From Lewinellaceae bacterium (GTDB lineage: Bacteria; Bacteroidota; Bacteroidia; Chitinophagales; Saprospiraceae), in the NCBI GenBank assembly GCA_020636325.1, contig JACJYC010000012.1, forward strand, positions 62,001 through 126,000: DNA of 64,000 nt, read 5' to 3'. A model generated the notes under the pieces. It saw only the letters and a program-made list of their open reading frames with translations. It ran no database searches and was not told the origin of the DNA. The translations under genes were made by a program, and so were the position numbers. Shown piece after piece: positions 9,667-19,429 of this stretch (its first letter is position 1; each line of letters starts with the position of its first letter).

Positions 9667-12600
9667 ATCAATATTTCTTCCTGGCTGCCCGAGGTTTCCG
9701 CCGTGCGGATTTCTTCGGCCAACACCAGGGTTTCCAGATAGCTTGACAATTCTTCCAGGGTAGGGTACAAAAACAGGTGACGAAGGCGAATGGGGATCCC
9801 CATTTCATGTTGAATGCGGGCGGCGATCTGCGCGGCCAGCAGCGAGTTACCGCCGGCCTGGAAGAAGTTCTCATTCAGGTCCAGGGACTCCAGGCCCATC
9901 AATTTGCAAAAAACAGGCTCCAGGTTGCGTTCCATTTCGGTAACGGGCCGCTTCCCCGGTTCCCGGTCCCGACGATCAGAATCGGGAGGCGGAAGGGAAC
10001 GGCGGTCTATCTTTCCGTTTGCGTTCAATGGAAAGGCGGGCACCATAACGAAAGCGGCGGGTTGCATATAGTCCGGCAGGAAGCGCATCAGGTGGTCCCT
10101 CAGGCCGTCCGCCGGCTCATCGCCCGAAGGGATAAAATAAGCCGCCAGTTGTTTTCCTTTGGAGGGGTGTTCCCAGACGCTGACAATGCCTTTTTCAACC
10201 CCTTCAAAGGCGTTGAGCACCGCTTCGATTTCCTGCAATTCTACCCTGAATCCCCGGATCTTGACCTGATGGTCCCTGCGGCCGAGGAACTCCATGTTGC
10301 CGTCGGCCATCATGCGCCCCAGGTCGCCGGTTCGGTACATCATCCCGCCGGGTTCAGGAAAGAAAGGATCCTGTAAAAAGGCGGCCGCCGTCTTTTGCGG
10401 TTCATTCATATACCCCATTGCGACCCCTGCTCCGCCGATGTACAGTTCACCGGTAACACCCTGCGGAACCGGATTCAAACCCGAATCGAGTATATAGAAG
10501 CAATTGTTTGCAATGGGCTTCCCGTAAGGAATGGAAGTCCAGTCTTCCTGCATTTTGCCGATCGGGAAGAAATTTGACCATACCGTACCTTCCGTGGCTC
10601 CGCCCAGGCTGATCACCGATGCATTGGGGAAACATTTCCGGGCGTTGTCCGGCAATCCGACAGGTATCCAGTCGCCGCTCAGGAAGGCCAATCTCAGGTA
10701 TTCCTGCCTGAAATCGGGTTCGTATTGCCGCAGCTCGCCGGTCAGATAGTCCAGCGTGGAGGGTACCGTATCCCAGAAGGTGATCCGCTCTTCCACCATG
10801 AGGCGTTTCAATTCACGGAAATCGGTCAACTGATCCCGGCCGGCGATCACTACGGCGCCGCCGCCGGCCAGCATGCCGAATATATCGTACACCGACAGGT
10901 CAAAGCACATGGAGGTCAGCAACAACAGGCGGTCCCCGGCGCCTACCTCAAAGGTCCGGTTGACCCACTGGATCAGGTTGACGACGGCATGATGCGCAAT
11001 CATTACACCTTTGGGGCGACCGGTTGATCCGGACGTATAAATGACGTAGGCCAGGCTTTCGGATGAAAGTCCAAGGTCCGGGTTTCCGGCATTGAAATGG
11101 GCATAAGCCTCGGTTTCCTGAATTGCCAGGCACGGGACGGCAGGCAGTTGCCGGTGGACCTGACTTGCTTTTTCCGGCGTATCGGTCAGCAGCATGGCGA
11201 CCTCCGAATTGGCGAGTATGTATTCCTGCCTTTCGAGGGGATAGTCCGGATCTGCGGGGACATAGGCTGCGCCCGCTTTCAAAATGGCGATCATTCCCGT
11301 AATCATGGCCATGTTCCGGTCTGCAATCAACCCTACCCGGTCACCCGGCCGAACTCCCGCGGCCATGAGGCGCCGCGCCAGCCGGTTGGCCTCAGCGTTT
11401 AATTCACCGTAGGACCTGCTGCGGCCTTCGTGTCTCAAAGCAACGGCATCCGGGTGCAGCGCCGCCTGTTCTTCAAACAGGTTATGGAGCATTTTTTCTC
11501 GCGGATAGGGTATAGCCGTATCGTTGAAATCCCGCACCCACCGGTCATATTCCGCGACGGTCAGGAGCGGCGGCCGGACGATTGCTGCCTCGGGTTCCTG
11601 GACCATGCCCGTTAAGAGGGCGCTCAGGTGATCGCCCATAAGCCGGATTCTTTCCCGGGTAAACAAGCTGATATTGTAAGCCAGGCTGATATCGAAGCCG
11701 TCGTCGGTCTGCCGGTAATAGAAGGTCAGGTCGTATTTGTTGCCCGAACGGTCTACCGGATAATTCCTGATCTGCAATTCTCCGGCCGCTGCTCGCGTAA
11801 AATGGTCGGAAACCGGCAATTCGAAATCATTCGAAACCACCAGTACATCAAAAAGCGCCGACCGGCTGGTATCTCTGACAGGCTGCAGGTCATCCACAAT
11901 ACGGTCAAAAGGATACTCCTGGTGTTCATAAGCCGCCAACAAGCCGGATTTTATGGCCCTGACCAGTTCCCGGAAAGATATATGGTCGCCGACCGCGCAG
12001 CGAATCGGCAAGGTGTTCAGGTAGAGCCCGACCTGGTCTCTCAGCAAATGGTGATTCCTTCCGGCCGAGGGCGTGCCGATGATCAGGTCTTCCTGACCCG
12101 AATACCGATAAAGAAGCCCCGCAACAGCGGCAAAAATCACCGTGAACGGGGTAGTCTCCTCTTCAATTGCCAGCGACCTGATCTTTTCTGCCGTCCAGGC
12201 GGAAAAATGCATTTCTACATTGCGGCTTTGGAAGGTTTTTATCTTTGGTCTGGGGTAATCGGTCGGCAGTTGCAGCACCGGCAATTCACCCGCCAGGCAA
12301 GCCTTCCAGAATTTACCCGCCTGATCCAGTGCCCGGCCGCTGAAATTTTTATTCTGCCAGTGAGCAAAATCCTTGTATTGGACCGGCAACGGCAAAAGTT
12401 CAGCCGGCTTGCCCGCCGCAATATTTTCGTAATAATGAAAAAGCTCACGCGCCAGAATTTCTACCGACCAGCCATCTGAAATCAAATGATGAACGGTAAA
12501 AAGCAAGATGGAACGCGTCTCTTCCATGAGCAGGAGCCTGACCGACAAAAGCGGGCCGGTTTCCAGGTCAAATACCTGATCCGCCTGGGCCTCGGCGAGC

Positions 12601-15600
12601 ATGCGCGCCGTCTCTTCCCGGTCCGGATCGCCGTATAGATCAATTACCTCAAAAGGAACAGGCCACTGGTCGGCCGGAATGATGACCTGCATGGGTTCGC
12701 CTTCTATTGCGGCGAAAACCGTCCTGAGGCTTTCATGACGATCTCCAAGCGCTTTTATCGCACTTTCCATGGCAGTTGGATCGGCGTTTCCGGCGATCTC
12801 ACAGGCCGCCGCGATATTATAGGCAGAAAGCTCCTCCTCCATCTGGTGAATTAGCCAAAGTCGTTTTTGAGCGTATGAGGTCTCATAATAGGTGCGTTCG
12901 CCGACCGGAACAATAGACGAACCGGTTTTGACCTCAACCTGTTTTATCCGGGCAGCAAGGCTGCTGATCGTCGGGTATTCAAACACGTCGTTGAGGTCCA
13001 ATCCGGCTCCGGTCTGCTCCTGGATCAGCATCAGCATTTGTACCGCCCTGAGAGAATGCCCGCCCAATTCAAAAAACTGGTCGTGGACTGAAATGTCCGC
13101 TATGCCGAGCACCGTGCTCCAAATCCTTTTCAGGGATCTTTCCAGGTCGCTTTCCGGGCGTTCAGGTTCTTTTTCCTTTTCATTGCGGCGGGAAAGCCAA
13201 TGCTCCAGCAACCGGCTTTTGTCCGCTTTCCCATTGTTATTGAGCGGAATCCGATCGACCGGAACCCAGTGCCCGGGCACCATATGGCCTGGCAAAACCC
13301 TGGCAAGGGACTTCATCCATTCACTTTCCCGGTCCGGGCTGCCGGCAACAACAAAGGCAATCAGTTCTACCGCCCCGTTTACCCATTGCGCGATTACTGC
13401 ACAATCGGCGATGTCTTCAGTTTGCAGGACAGCGGCTTCCACTTCGCCCGGTTCCACGCGGTATCCCCTTATTTTCACCTGTTCATCTATCCGGCCCAGG
13501 TACCGAAGCCGGCCGTCGAGGCCCCATTCGGCGCGGTCCCCCGTTCGATAGAGTACGGGAGCGCCTTCGATATCAAACCGGGAGGCCACGAATTTTTCCC
13601 GCGTCAATTCCGGTTTTCCACGGTAGCCGGAAGTAACCCCGGCCCCGCCGATGTACAATTCTCCTGCATAAGCGGGCGGGCAAATGTTGCCTGAAGGATC
13701 AAGCACCAGGGCAATCGTCCGGTCGATAGGCCGCCCGATGGTGATCTCGTCTTCCGGTGCGGTCAGGCGATCGACCGTGCATCCGACCGTGGTTTCGGTA
13801 GGTCCGTATTCATTGTAGACCTCCATTGCCGGGTTCAGGGCGTACAATGTCCGCAGGTGGGCTTCGGTCAGGGGTTCGCCGCCTGCAATCAGTTTTTGAA
13901 TGCCGGAAGAAGTCATTTCAAGATGGCGCAGCAACAGGATATGCGAGGGCGTCAGTTTCACGGCGCGCATGCCGCTCTCCGGGTCAAAAATGGCTTTCAA
14001 AATGGCGTGGACCGGCATTTTTTCGGGGAATACATGAACCATGTCGCCCCGCAGCAAGGTGGAAAAAATGCTGGTAACGGTCAGGTCAAACGAGAGGGAC
14101 GTAAACAGCGGCATGGGCCATCCGCTTCCGGCATTGAAATAATATTGGTTGGCCCAGGTCAGATAATGGGCAAAATTGGATTGCATGACCTCCACCCCCT
14201 TGGGTTGGCCGGTGGATCCGGAAGTATAGATCAGGTAAGCTGCATCTGAAGCGCCGGGACGGAGGCCAGGTTTCTGAACAGGGCCGTTTCCATCCGGAAA
14301 CTCGTCCAACCATGCAACCTCCAGTTCCGGGTTTTGGGATGACAGATCAAAAATGCGGATCGAATCGGTAACCACCACCGAAAGGCCGGCATCCTTGATG
14401 ATATAATTCAGCCGTTCCGAGGGATAGGCGGGATCGAGCGGCAAAAAGGCCGCTCCCGACTTGATGATGCCGAGGATGGCCGGTACCAGGAGTAACGACC
14501 TGTCAGCCAGTATGCCGACCAGGTCCCCGGGTTTTACGCCGAATTCACGGATGAGCCGTTCTGCAAAAAAATCGGCTCGCCTGTCCAGGGCCTGATAGGT
14601 CATTTCATGGGATTCAAACCGCAGGGCAATCCGTTCCGGATATTGCGCTGCCGTCGCTTCGAACTGGTCGGCGACAAGCGGACATTCTCCGGGGTTGCGG
14701 TAAACTCCGCCCCATTCCATCAAAGTGCGCTGTTCATCGCCGGTTAGAAGGGTTTGGTTGCCCAGGGGCCTTTCCGGCGTCCGGATGAGCTTTTCGGTCA
14801 GGGTCTTCCATCTGTTACAAAAATCCGAAACGGCTTCCCTTGCGTAAAGGTTCGCATCAAATTCTACCTGAAGCGTCAACCCGCTGCGACGCCTCAAAAA
14901 CCGGAAGGCTATCCCGAATTTGGGGCCCGGCGGTTCAACCGGCAAGGGCGTGATTTCCAGGTCGGGTATGCGAAAATCCTCCGCCGCGTTGATCTCTCTG
15001 TCAATGAGTTCAACAATGGCTCCGATCAATCCGGAAAAGCCGGCGGTCTTACCCATCTTCAATTCATCCAACAATTCTTCCACGGGGTAATCCTGGTGCT
15101 CAAAAGCTTCCAGCATCCGATCCCGCATCTGTTCTACGAGTCGGGTAAAGGTGATTTGGGCGTCCATGCGCACCCTCAGCGGAAGAACGTGTACGAAGAA
15201 GCCGATCAGGTCATCCAATTCCGGTACCTGGCGGCCTGCGACCGTAGCGCCCAGGATGAAATCTTCCTGCCCGGTCAATTTAAAAAGGGAGGCCGAAAAG
15301 GAAGCGGCCAGCCCCATATAAAGCGATGCGTTGATATCCTGAAGCCAGGAAGTCAGGGAATCTACAAATTCAGGGTCCAGTTCAAGGACCAATGTCCCGG
15401 ATTCCTGGTCCGCCGTTTTTGGTTGCGGCAGGTCAATGTTCAACCTCGGCAATTCCCCGGATAATTGGTTCTTCCAATATTCCTTGTGTTTATCAAGGGC
15501 GCCGGCGGTGAGCATTTCATTCAACCGCCAGGCATAGTCTTTGTATTGCAGGGGCAAGGATTCGGGTTGGCTATCCTGATCTCTTTTCCGGTTGAAATAG

Positions 15601-18600
15601 GCGGTCAGCCACTCCCGGACAAATATCCGGAGGGACCAGGCATCCGCTGCAATGTGGTGGATGTTGATCAGCAGGCCCCAATCCACATCGCCGAGTTGCC
15701 ATACTTTAACGCGCAACGGCAATTCGTTTTCCAGATCAAACTTTCGCCGGATCTCCTCATTTGCCGCCATTGGCCAGGTCTGTCCGGGCGCCGGATCAGA
15801 CCGAAGGTCCGCCCATTCTATACCGAATCTGAGGGTATGCACAGGTTGGACGAACTGATTGAATTCGCCCCCTGTGAAAAAATAGTTGGTCCGCAGAATC
15901 TCATGCCGCTCTACCATCTGCTGGAATGCCGATTCGAAAGCAATCCGGTCCAGGTTACCTTTGACCCGGAACAGTCCGGGCATGGAATAAGCGGCGCTGG
16001 ACTGATGCAGAAAATTCCATTGCAAGAGTCTTCGCTGACCGGGAGAAACCGGATAATAGGGCCTTAGCGGAGCTTTCGCCCAGTCCGTTAGTCGGGCGGC
16101 GGGCGCGGTGCTGATGTATCCGGCGAGTTCACCGGCTGAAGGATGGCGGAAAAAATCCCTGAACCTGAGATCCACACCCCATTCGGCCCTTACCCTGGCG
16201 ATCACCCGGATGGCCTTAAGGGAATTGCCGCCGATATGGAAAAAGTTTTCGTCAACGCCGATACGCCTGATCTGCAGTACCTCCTGCCAAATTCCGACCA
16301 AACGATGTTCCCAAAGCGTAGCCGGGGCGGCGTAGCTTTTTTTATGCATTCGGCCGGCCGGTTCATCCCCGGTCTGCGGCAGTGCTTTTCGATCTACTTT
16401 CCCGTTGGCGGTGAGCGGGAGTTCGGCCATGATCCGGATCTTTTCCGGGATCATATAGGCCGGCAGCCGCTCCTGCAAAAAACGCCTGATTTCGCTTTCA
16501 GGGGTTGCCGGATCGGTCACTGCAATATAAGCGGCCAGGTGCTTTGAGGATCGGCCCGGGCTCTCCGCAGCCACGACGGCACAGGCCGTCACCCCGGGAT
16601 GGGTCTGCAGCCGGGCTTCTATTTCCCCGGGTTCTATCCGGAATCCGTTAATTTTCACCTGATCGTCGCGCCGTCCGAAGAATTCGATCCTCCCGTCTCC
16701 GAGATACCGGCCGACATCGCCGGTCCGGTACATCCGGTCTCCATTTTCGGAGAAAGGATCCCGGATAAAGGCGCGACCGGTAGCTGCGGGATCGCCGAAA
16801 TAACCTCTTCCCACCCCGACGCCTGCGACGCAGATCTCTCCTTTGCCGCCGATCGGCCGCAGGTTCCGGTTTTCGTCCAGGATATAAATGCGCGTATTCT
16901 GAACCGGATACCCGACCGGTACGGATGCGCCGGAAGGCGGTCCGTCCATAATGAAATGGGTGATGTCGTCCGACGCCTCGGTCGGCCCGTAAGCATTGAC
17001 GAGCGTCAATTCCGGAAACCGGGCAAACCACTGACCTGCAAGGTCTTTGCTGAGGGTTTCGCCGGTCACCAACACGTATTGAAGCCGGGACCAATCCGGA
17101 GCAGCCGGCCACGACGGCCAGAGCTCAAGTATTTCCGTCAGATAGGAGGGCACCATTTCCACCACGGTGACTCCGCCTTCAGCTATTGCGGCCGCAAACC
17201 GGTGGGGGTCCATGACCAGGTCTTGCCGGAGTATCAGGGTACATCCTCCCGTCAGCAATGCAGCCAGCGACTGCCAAACCGAAATATCAAAGCTGATGGA
17301 AGCATTTTGAACCACAACCGAACGCTCATTCAATTCCAGGTCCCGGATTTTGGCAAACAAGTGGTTCATCATCCCGGCTTGTTCGATCATCGCGCCTTTG
17401 GGCTTACCTGTGGAACCCGAGGTGTAAATAATATAAGCGAGTTGTCCGGGTTGTCCCCGTTCGACATCCTCCGCTACAGGGTCTTCTTCCAGCTCTGCCG
17501 ACCTGCCGGTCAAAGAAAAAACAGGACAAGGACAATCCGCACCCGCTTCGATATCCCCAGCCGTGATCAGAACCGCCGCGCCGGATTCGGAGAGCATTTT
17601 TTGGGCGCGTTCCCAGGGCAGCCCCGGGTCTATCGGCAAAAATGCGGCCTCAGCCCCCAAAACGGATAATAAGGCCAATAGATAGTATTCGGACCGGTCC
17701 ATCATGATGCCCGCTACTTGTTCGGGCCCCAGGCCGAATTCGCGCCGGAGACATGCCGAAAAACGACGTGCGTACCGGTCGGCTTCAGCGTAGGTGACCC
17801 GGCGGTTGCCGCATTGAAGCGCGGTCCTTTCCGGAGTTTTAACCGCCTGTTCACGCCATATTGTCGAAAAGGTTCCGTCCGGTATCGGGATAACCGGTCC
17901 CTTAAAGGATTTCAGGATCAATTCTTTTTCACGATCCGGCATCGATTCCAGGTCTTTTACAAGGCGTTCAGGGTCGGATAGGACAGCCTCAATCAGGCGC
18001 TCGTAGTGTTCGAGCATCCGCCGGATGGTCGATTCATCAAATAGCGCTGCATTATAACGACTGATAAGGCTCAGCCTTTCATCGGTTTCGATCCATTCCA
18101 TGCTGAGATCAAACCGGCCTTCCTTACTGGACAGTTCCTGAAAACCCAGGGTCAGCTCGCCCACTTTGATGCGCGCCCCTTCATTGCCGGGCACCAGCAG
18201 TTCATTCAACCTGTGGTATTGACTTTGGGATTGCAGGTAAAAAAAAGATTGGAAAACCGGATCAAAACCGGGATCCGGGTGAATTCCGAGGCTTTCAACG
18301 AGTGTGGGAAAGGGGAAATCCTGGTGTTCTACGGCATTCAAAACGATTTGTTGAAGCCCGGCCAGGTATTCGGTGAACGGGCGGTCTTCATCAATATTTG
18401 AGCTGATCGGCAAGGGGTTGACAAAATAACCGACAACCGATTCGAACCGGGGGTCCTGCCGGTTGGCAGCCGGAATACCGATCACCAATTCCTTTTGACC
18501 GGAATATTTGAAAATCAAAACCTTATATACAGCAAGTAACAGGTTGAACAGGGTTGCATGCTGTTCTTTTGCCAACCGCGACAACCGTTCGCTAGTGCTT

Positions 18601-19421
18601 TTGCCGAGGTGCAGGACAGATTCTCCGCCTTTTTCAGAACGATAGGCTCCCCGGGGCCTGTCCAGCGGAAGATCGGTAAGGTGATTGTCCAGCCCCGGCA
18701 CGTCCTTCCAGAATTGCCGGCACCGCTCACCTTCCGGACCGTCAAGCCACTTTTGCCGGTTTTCGACAAAATCGCTGTACCGCCACAAAAGCGGCGCCAG
18801 GGTCGGCTGTTTTTCTTTCTTTTCAGCGTTGTATGCCTCCAGCAATTCGCCCAACAGCAAATTGACGGACCAGCCGTCGCATACGATATGGTGGATTGAA
18901 ACCACCAGGATGGACTCATCATCCTTTCTGCGAAACAACCGCGCCCTGAACACCTGCCCGTCTTCCAGTCTGTGCGGCCGGTCGAAAGCTGATTTCACCG
19001 CACTGTTCAATTCTGCAGGATCAAGCCCAAAAGCGTCCGCAACAGCAAAATCAACGGATTGATAACCCAGAACCTCTTGTACCGGCAACCCATCCCGGAA
19101 GGCGAACCGGGACCGAAGGGCTTCGTGCCGGTCTGCGAGCCGCTGAAAAGCGCGTTTGAGCGCCACCTCATCGGTTTTGTCCAGCAATCTGACGGCGAAA
19201 CCTTCATTATAGGCAGTTGAATCCGGTTGATTCAGGTACAGGAACCACAGGGCTTCCTGCCCGACGGACATCGGAAAAACCTTCCGCACGGATTCCGCTT
19301 TCCTGATCAGCAGGCTCCTGGCCAGTTCTTTCTTTTGTTCGATGGTCATTTCCGAGGCGGTTGAACTCATTCCGGAGACGGAAGCGCCGTTCTTATTTTT
19401 GAGGTCCATACTGAATGTCAT
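9663..19421 (-). CDS. Three-module NRPS C-A-T-C-A-T-C-A-T
   Basis: 3252-residue peptide synthetase with three complete elongation modules of about 1060 residues each. Condensation motifs are HHIVCDGW, HHIAADAW and HHLISDGW. Adenylation pocket residues read by eye: A1 D-I-W-E-L-T-A-D-D-K, with acidic residues that suit a cationic diamino acid and, from memory, similar to the diaminobutyrate codes of pyoverdine/syringomycin synthetases; A2 D-L-T-K-I-G-E-V-G-K, the asparagine code; A3 D-L-Y-D-F-S-L-V-W-K, in the Cys/Gly group with NLG-type YGPTE replaced by GGATEG. Carrier serines lie in IGGNSLKA, LGGHSLRA and AGGNSLLA. No epimerization, cyclization, methylation or thioesterase domain was seen. 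The first C domain would accept the polyketide/fatty acyl chain from the ACP of the gene 8 bases upstream. Other ATGs exist within the first 25 residues, so the exact start is open. Confidence 0.96.
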   Translation of the reverse strand: MTFSMDLKNKNGASVSGMSSTASEMTIEQKKELARSLLIRKAESVRKVFPMSVGQEALWFLYLNQPDSTAYNEGFAVRLLDKTDEVALKRAFQRLADRHEALRSRFAFRDGLPVQEVLGYQSVDFAVADAFGLDPAELNSAVKSAFDRPHRLEDGQVFRARLFRRKDDESILVVSIHHIVCDGWSVNLLLGELLEAYNAEKKEKQPTLAPLLWRYSDFVENRQKWLDGPEGERCRQFWKDVPGLDNHLTDLPLDRPRGAYRSEKGGESVLHLGKSTSERLSRLAKEQHATLFNLLLAVYKVLIFKYSGQKELVIGIPAANRQDPRFESVVGYFVNPLPISSNIDEDRPFTEYLAGLQQIVLNAVEHQDFPFPTLVESLGIHPDPGFDPVFQSFFYLQSQSQYHRLNELLVPGNEGARIKVGELTLGFQELSSKEGRFDLSMEWIETDERLSLISRYNAALFDESTIRRMLEHYERLIEAVLSDPERLVKDLESMPDREKELILKSFKGPVIPIPDGTFSTIWREQAVKTPERTALQCGNRRVTYAEADRYARRFSACLRREFGLGPEQVAGIMMDRSEYYLLALLSVLGAEAAFLPIDPGLPWERAQKMLSESGAAVLITAGDIEAGADCPCPVFSLTGRSAELEEDPVAEDVERGQPGQLAYIIYTSGSTGKPKGAMIEQAGMMNHLFAKIRDLELNERSVVVQNASISFDISVWQSLAALLTGGCTLILRQDLVMDPHRFAAAIAEGGVTVVEMVPSYLTEILELWPSWPAAPDWSRLQYVLVTGETLSKDLAGQWFARFPELTLVNAYGPTEASDDITHFIMDGPPSGASVPVGYPVQNTRIYILDENRNLRPIGGKGEICVAGVGVGRGYFGDPAATGRAFIRDPFSENGDRMYRTGDVGRYLGDGRIEFFGRRDDQVKINGFRIEPGEIEARLQTHPGVTACAVVAAESPGRSSKHLAAYIAVTDPATPESEIRRFLQERLPAYMIPEKIRIMAELPLTANGKVDRKALPQTGDEPAGRMHKKSYAAPATLWEHRLVGIWQEVLQIRRIGVDENFFHIGGNSLKAIRVIARVRAEWGVDLRFRDFFRHPSAGELAGYISTAPAARLTDWAKAPLRPYYPVSPGQRRLLQWNFLHQSSAAYSMPGLFRVKGNLDRIAFESAFQQMVERHEILRTNYFFTGGEFNQFVQPVHTLRFGIEWADLRSDPAPGQTWPMAANEEIRRKFDLENELPLRVKVWQLGDVDWGLLINIHHIAADAWSLRIFVREWLTAYFNRKRDQDSQPESLPLQYKDYAWRLNEMLTAGALDKHKEYWKNQLSGELPRLNIDLPQPKTADQESGTLVLELDPEFVDSLTSWLQDINASLYMGLAASFSASLFKLTGQEDFILGATVAGRQVPELDDLIGFFVHVLPLRVRMDAQITFTRLVEQMRDRMLEAFEHQDYPVEELLDELKMGKTAGFSGLIGAIVELIDREINAAEDFRIPDLEITPLPVEPPGPKFGIAFRFLRRRSGLTLQVEFDANLYAREAVSDFCNRWKTLTEKLIRTPERPLGNQTLLTGDEQRTLMEWGGVYRNPGECPLVADQFEATAAQYPERIALRFESHEMTYQALDRRADFFAERLIREFGVKPGDLVGILADRSLLLVPAILGIIKSGAAFLPLDPAYPSERLNYIIKDAGLSVVVTDSIRIFDLSSQNPELEVAWLDEFPDGNGPVQKPGLRPGASDAAYLIYTSGSTGQPKGVEVMQSNFAHYLTWANQYYFNAGSGWPMPLFTSLSFDLTVTSIFSTLLRGDMVHVFPEKMPVHAILKAIFDPESGMRAVKLTPSHILLLRHLEMTSSGIQKLIAGGEPLTEAHLRTLYALNPAMEVYNEYGPTETTVGCTVDRLTAPEDEITIGRPIDRTIALVLDPSGNICPPAYAGELYIGGAGVTSGYRGKPELTREKFVASRFDIEGAPVLYRTGDRAEWGLDGRLRYLGRIDEQVKIRGYRVEPGEVEAAVLQTEDIADCAVIAQWVNGAVELIAFVVAGSPDRESEWMKSLARVLPGHMVPGHWVPVDRIPLNNNGKADKSRLLEHWLSRRNEKEKEPERPESDLERSLKRIWSTVLGIADISVHDQFFELGGHSLRAVQMLMLIQEQTGAGLDLNDVFEYPTISSLAARIKQVEVKTGSSIVPVGERTYYETSYAQKRLWLIHQMEEELSAYNIAAACEIAGNADPTAMESAIKALGDRHESLRTVFAAIEGEPMQVIIPADQWPVPFEVIDLYGDPDREETARMLAEAQADQVFDLETGPLLSVRLLLMEETRSILLFTVHHLISDGWSVEILARELFHYYENIAAGKPAELLPLPVQYKDFAHWQNKNFSGRALDQAGKFWKACLAGELPVLQLPTDYPRPKIKTFQSRNVEMHFSAWTAEKIRSLAIEEETTPFTVIFAAVAGLLYRYSGQEDLIIGTPSAGRNHHLLRDQVGLYLNTLPIRCAVGDHISFRELVRAIKSGLLAAYEHQEYPFDRIVDDLQPVRDTSRSALFDVLVVSNDFELPVSDHFTRAAAGELQIRNYPVDRSGNKYDLTFYYRQTDDGFDISLAYNISLFTRERIRLMGDHLSALLTGMVQEPEAAIVRPPLLTVAEYDRWVRDFNDTAIPYPREKMLHNLFEEQAALHPDAVALRHEGRSRSYGELNAEANRLARRLMAAGVRPGDRVGLIADRNMAMITGMIAILKAGAAYVPADPDYPLERQEYILANSEVAMLLTDTPEKASQVHRQLPAVPCLAIQETEAYAHFNAGNPDLGLSSESLAYVIYTSGSTGRPKGVMIAHHAVVNLIQWVNRTFEVGAGDRLLLLTSMCFDLSVYDIFGMLAGGGAVVIAGRDQLTDFRELKRLMVEERITFWDTVPSTLDYLTGELRQYEPDFRQEYLRLAFLSGDWIPVGLPDNARKCFPNASVISLGGATEGTVWSNFFPIGKMQEDWTSIPYGKPIANNCFYILDSGLNPVPQGVTGELYIGGAGVAMGYMNEPQKTAAAFLQDPFFPEPGGMMYRTGDLGRMMADGNMEFLGRRDHQVKIRGFRVELQEIEAVLNAFEGVEKGIVSVWEHPSKGKQLAAYFIPSGDEPADGLRDHLMRFLPDYMQPAAFVMVPAFPLNANGKIDRRSLPPPDSDRRDREPGKRPVTEMERNLEPVFCKLMGLESLDLNENFFQAGGNSLLAAQIAARIQHEMGIPIRLRHLFLYPTLEELSSYLETLVLAEEIRTAETSGSQEEILI

Positions 19422-19429
19422 TTAAAGCG

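Noticed and set aside
9663..19421. Heterocyclization or epimerization domains
   Set aside because: All C domains keep HHxxxD, none shows DxxxxD of Cy domains, and no extra E-type domain lies between carrier and next C.
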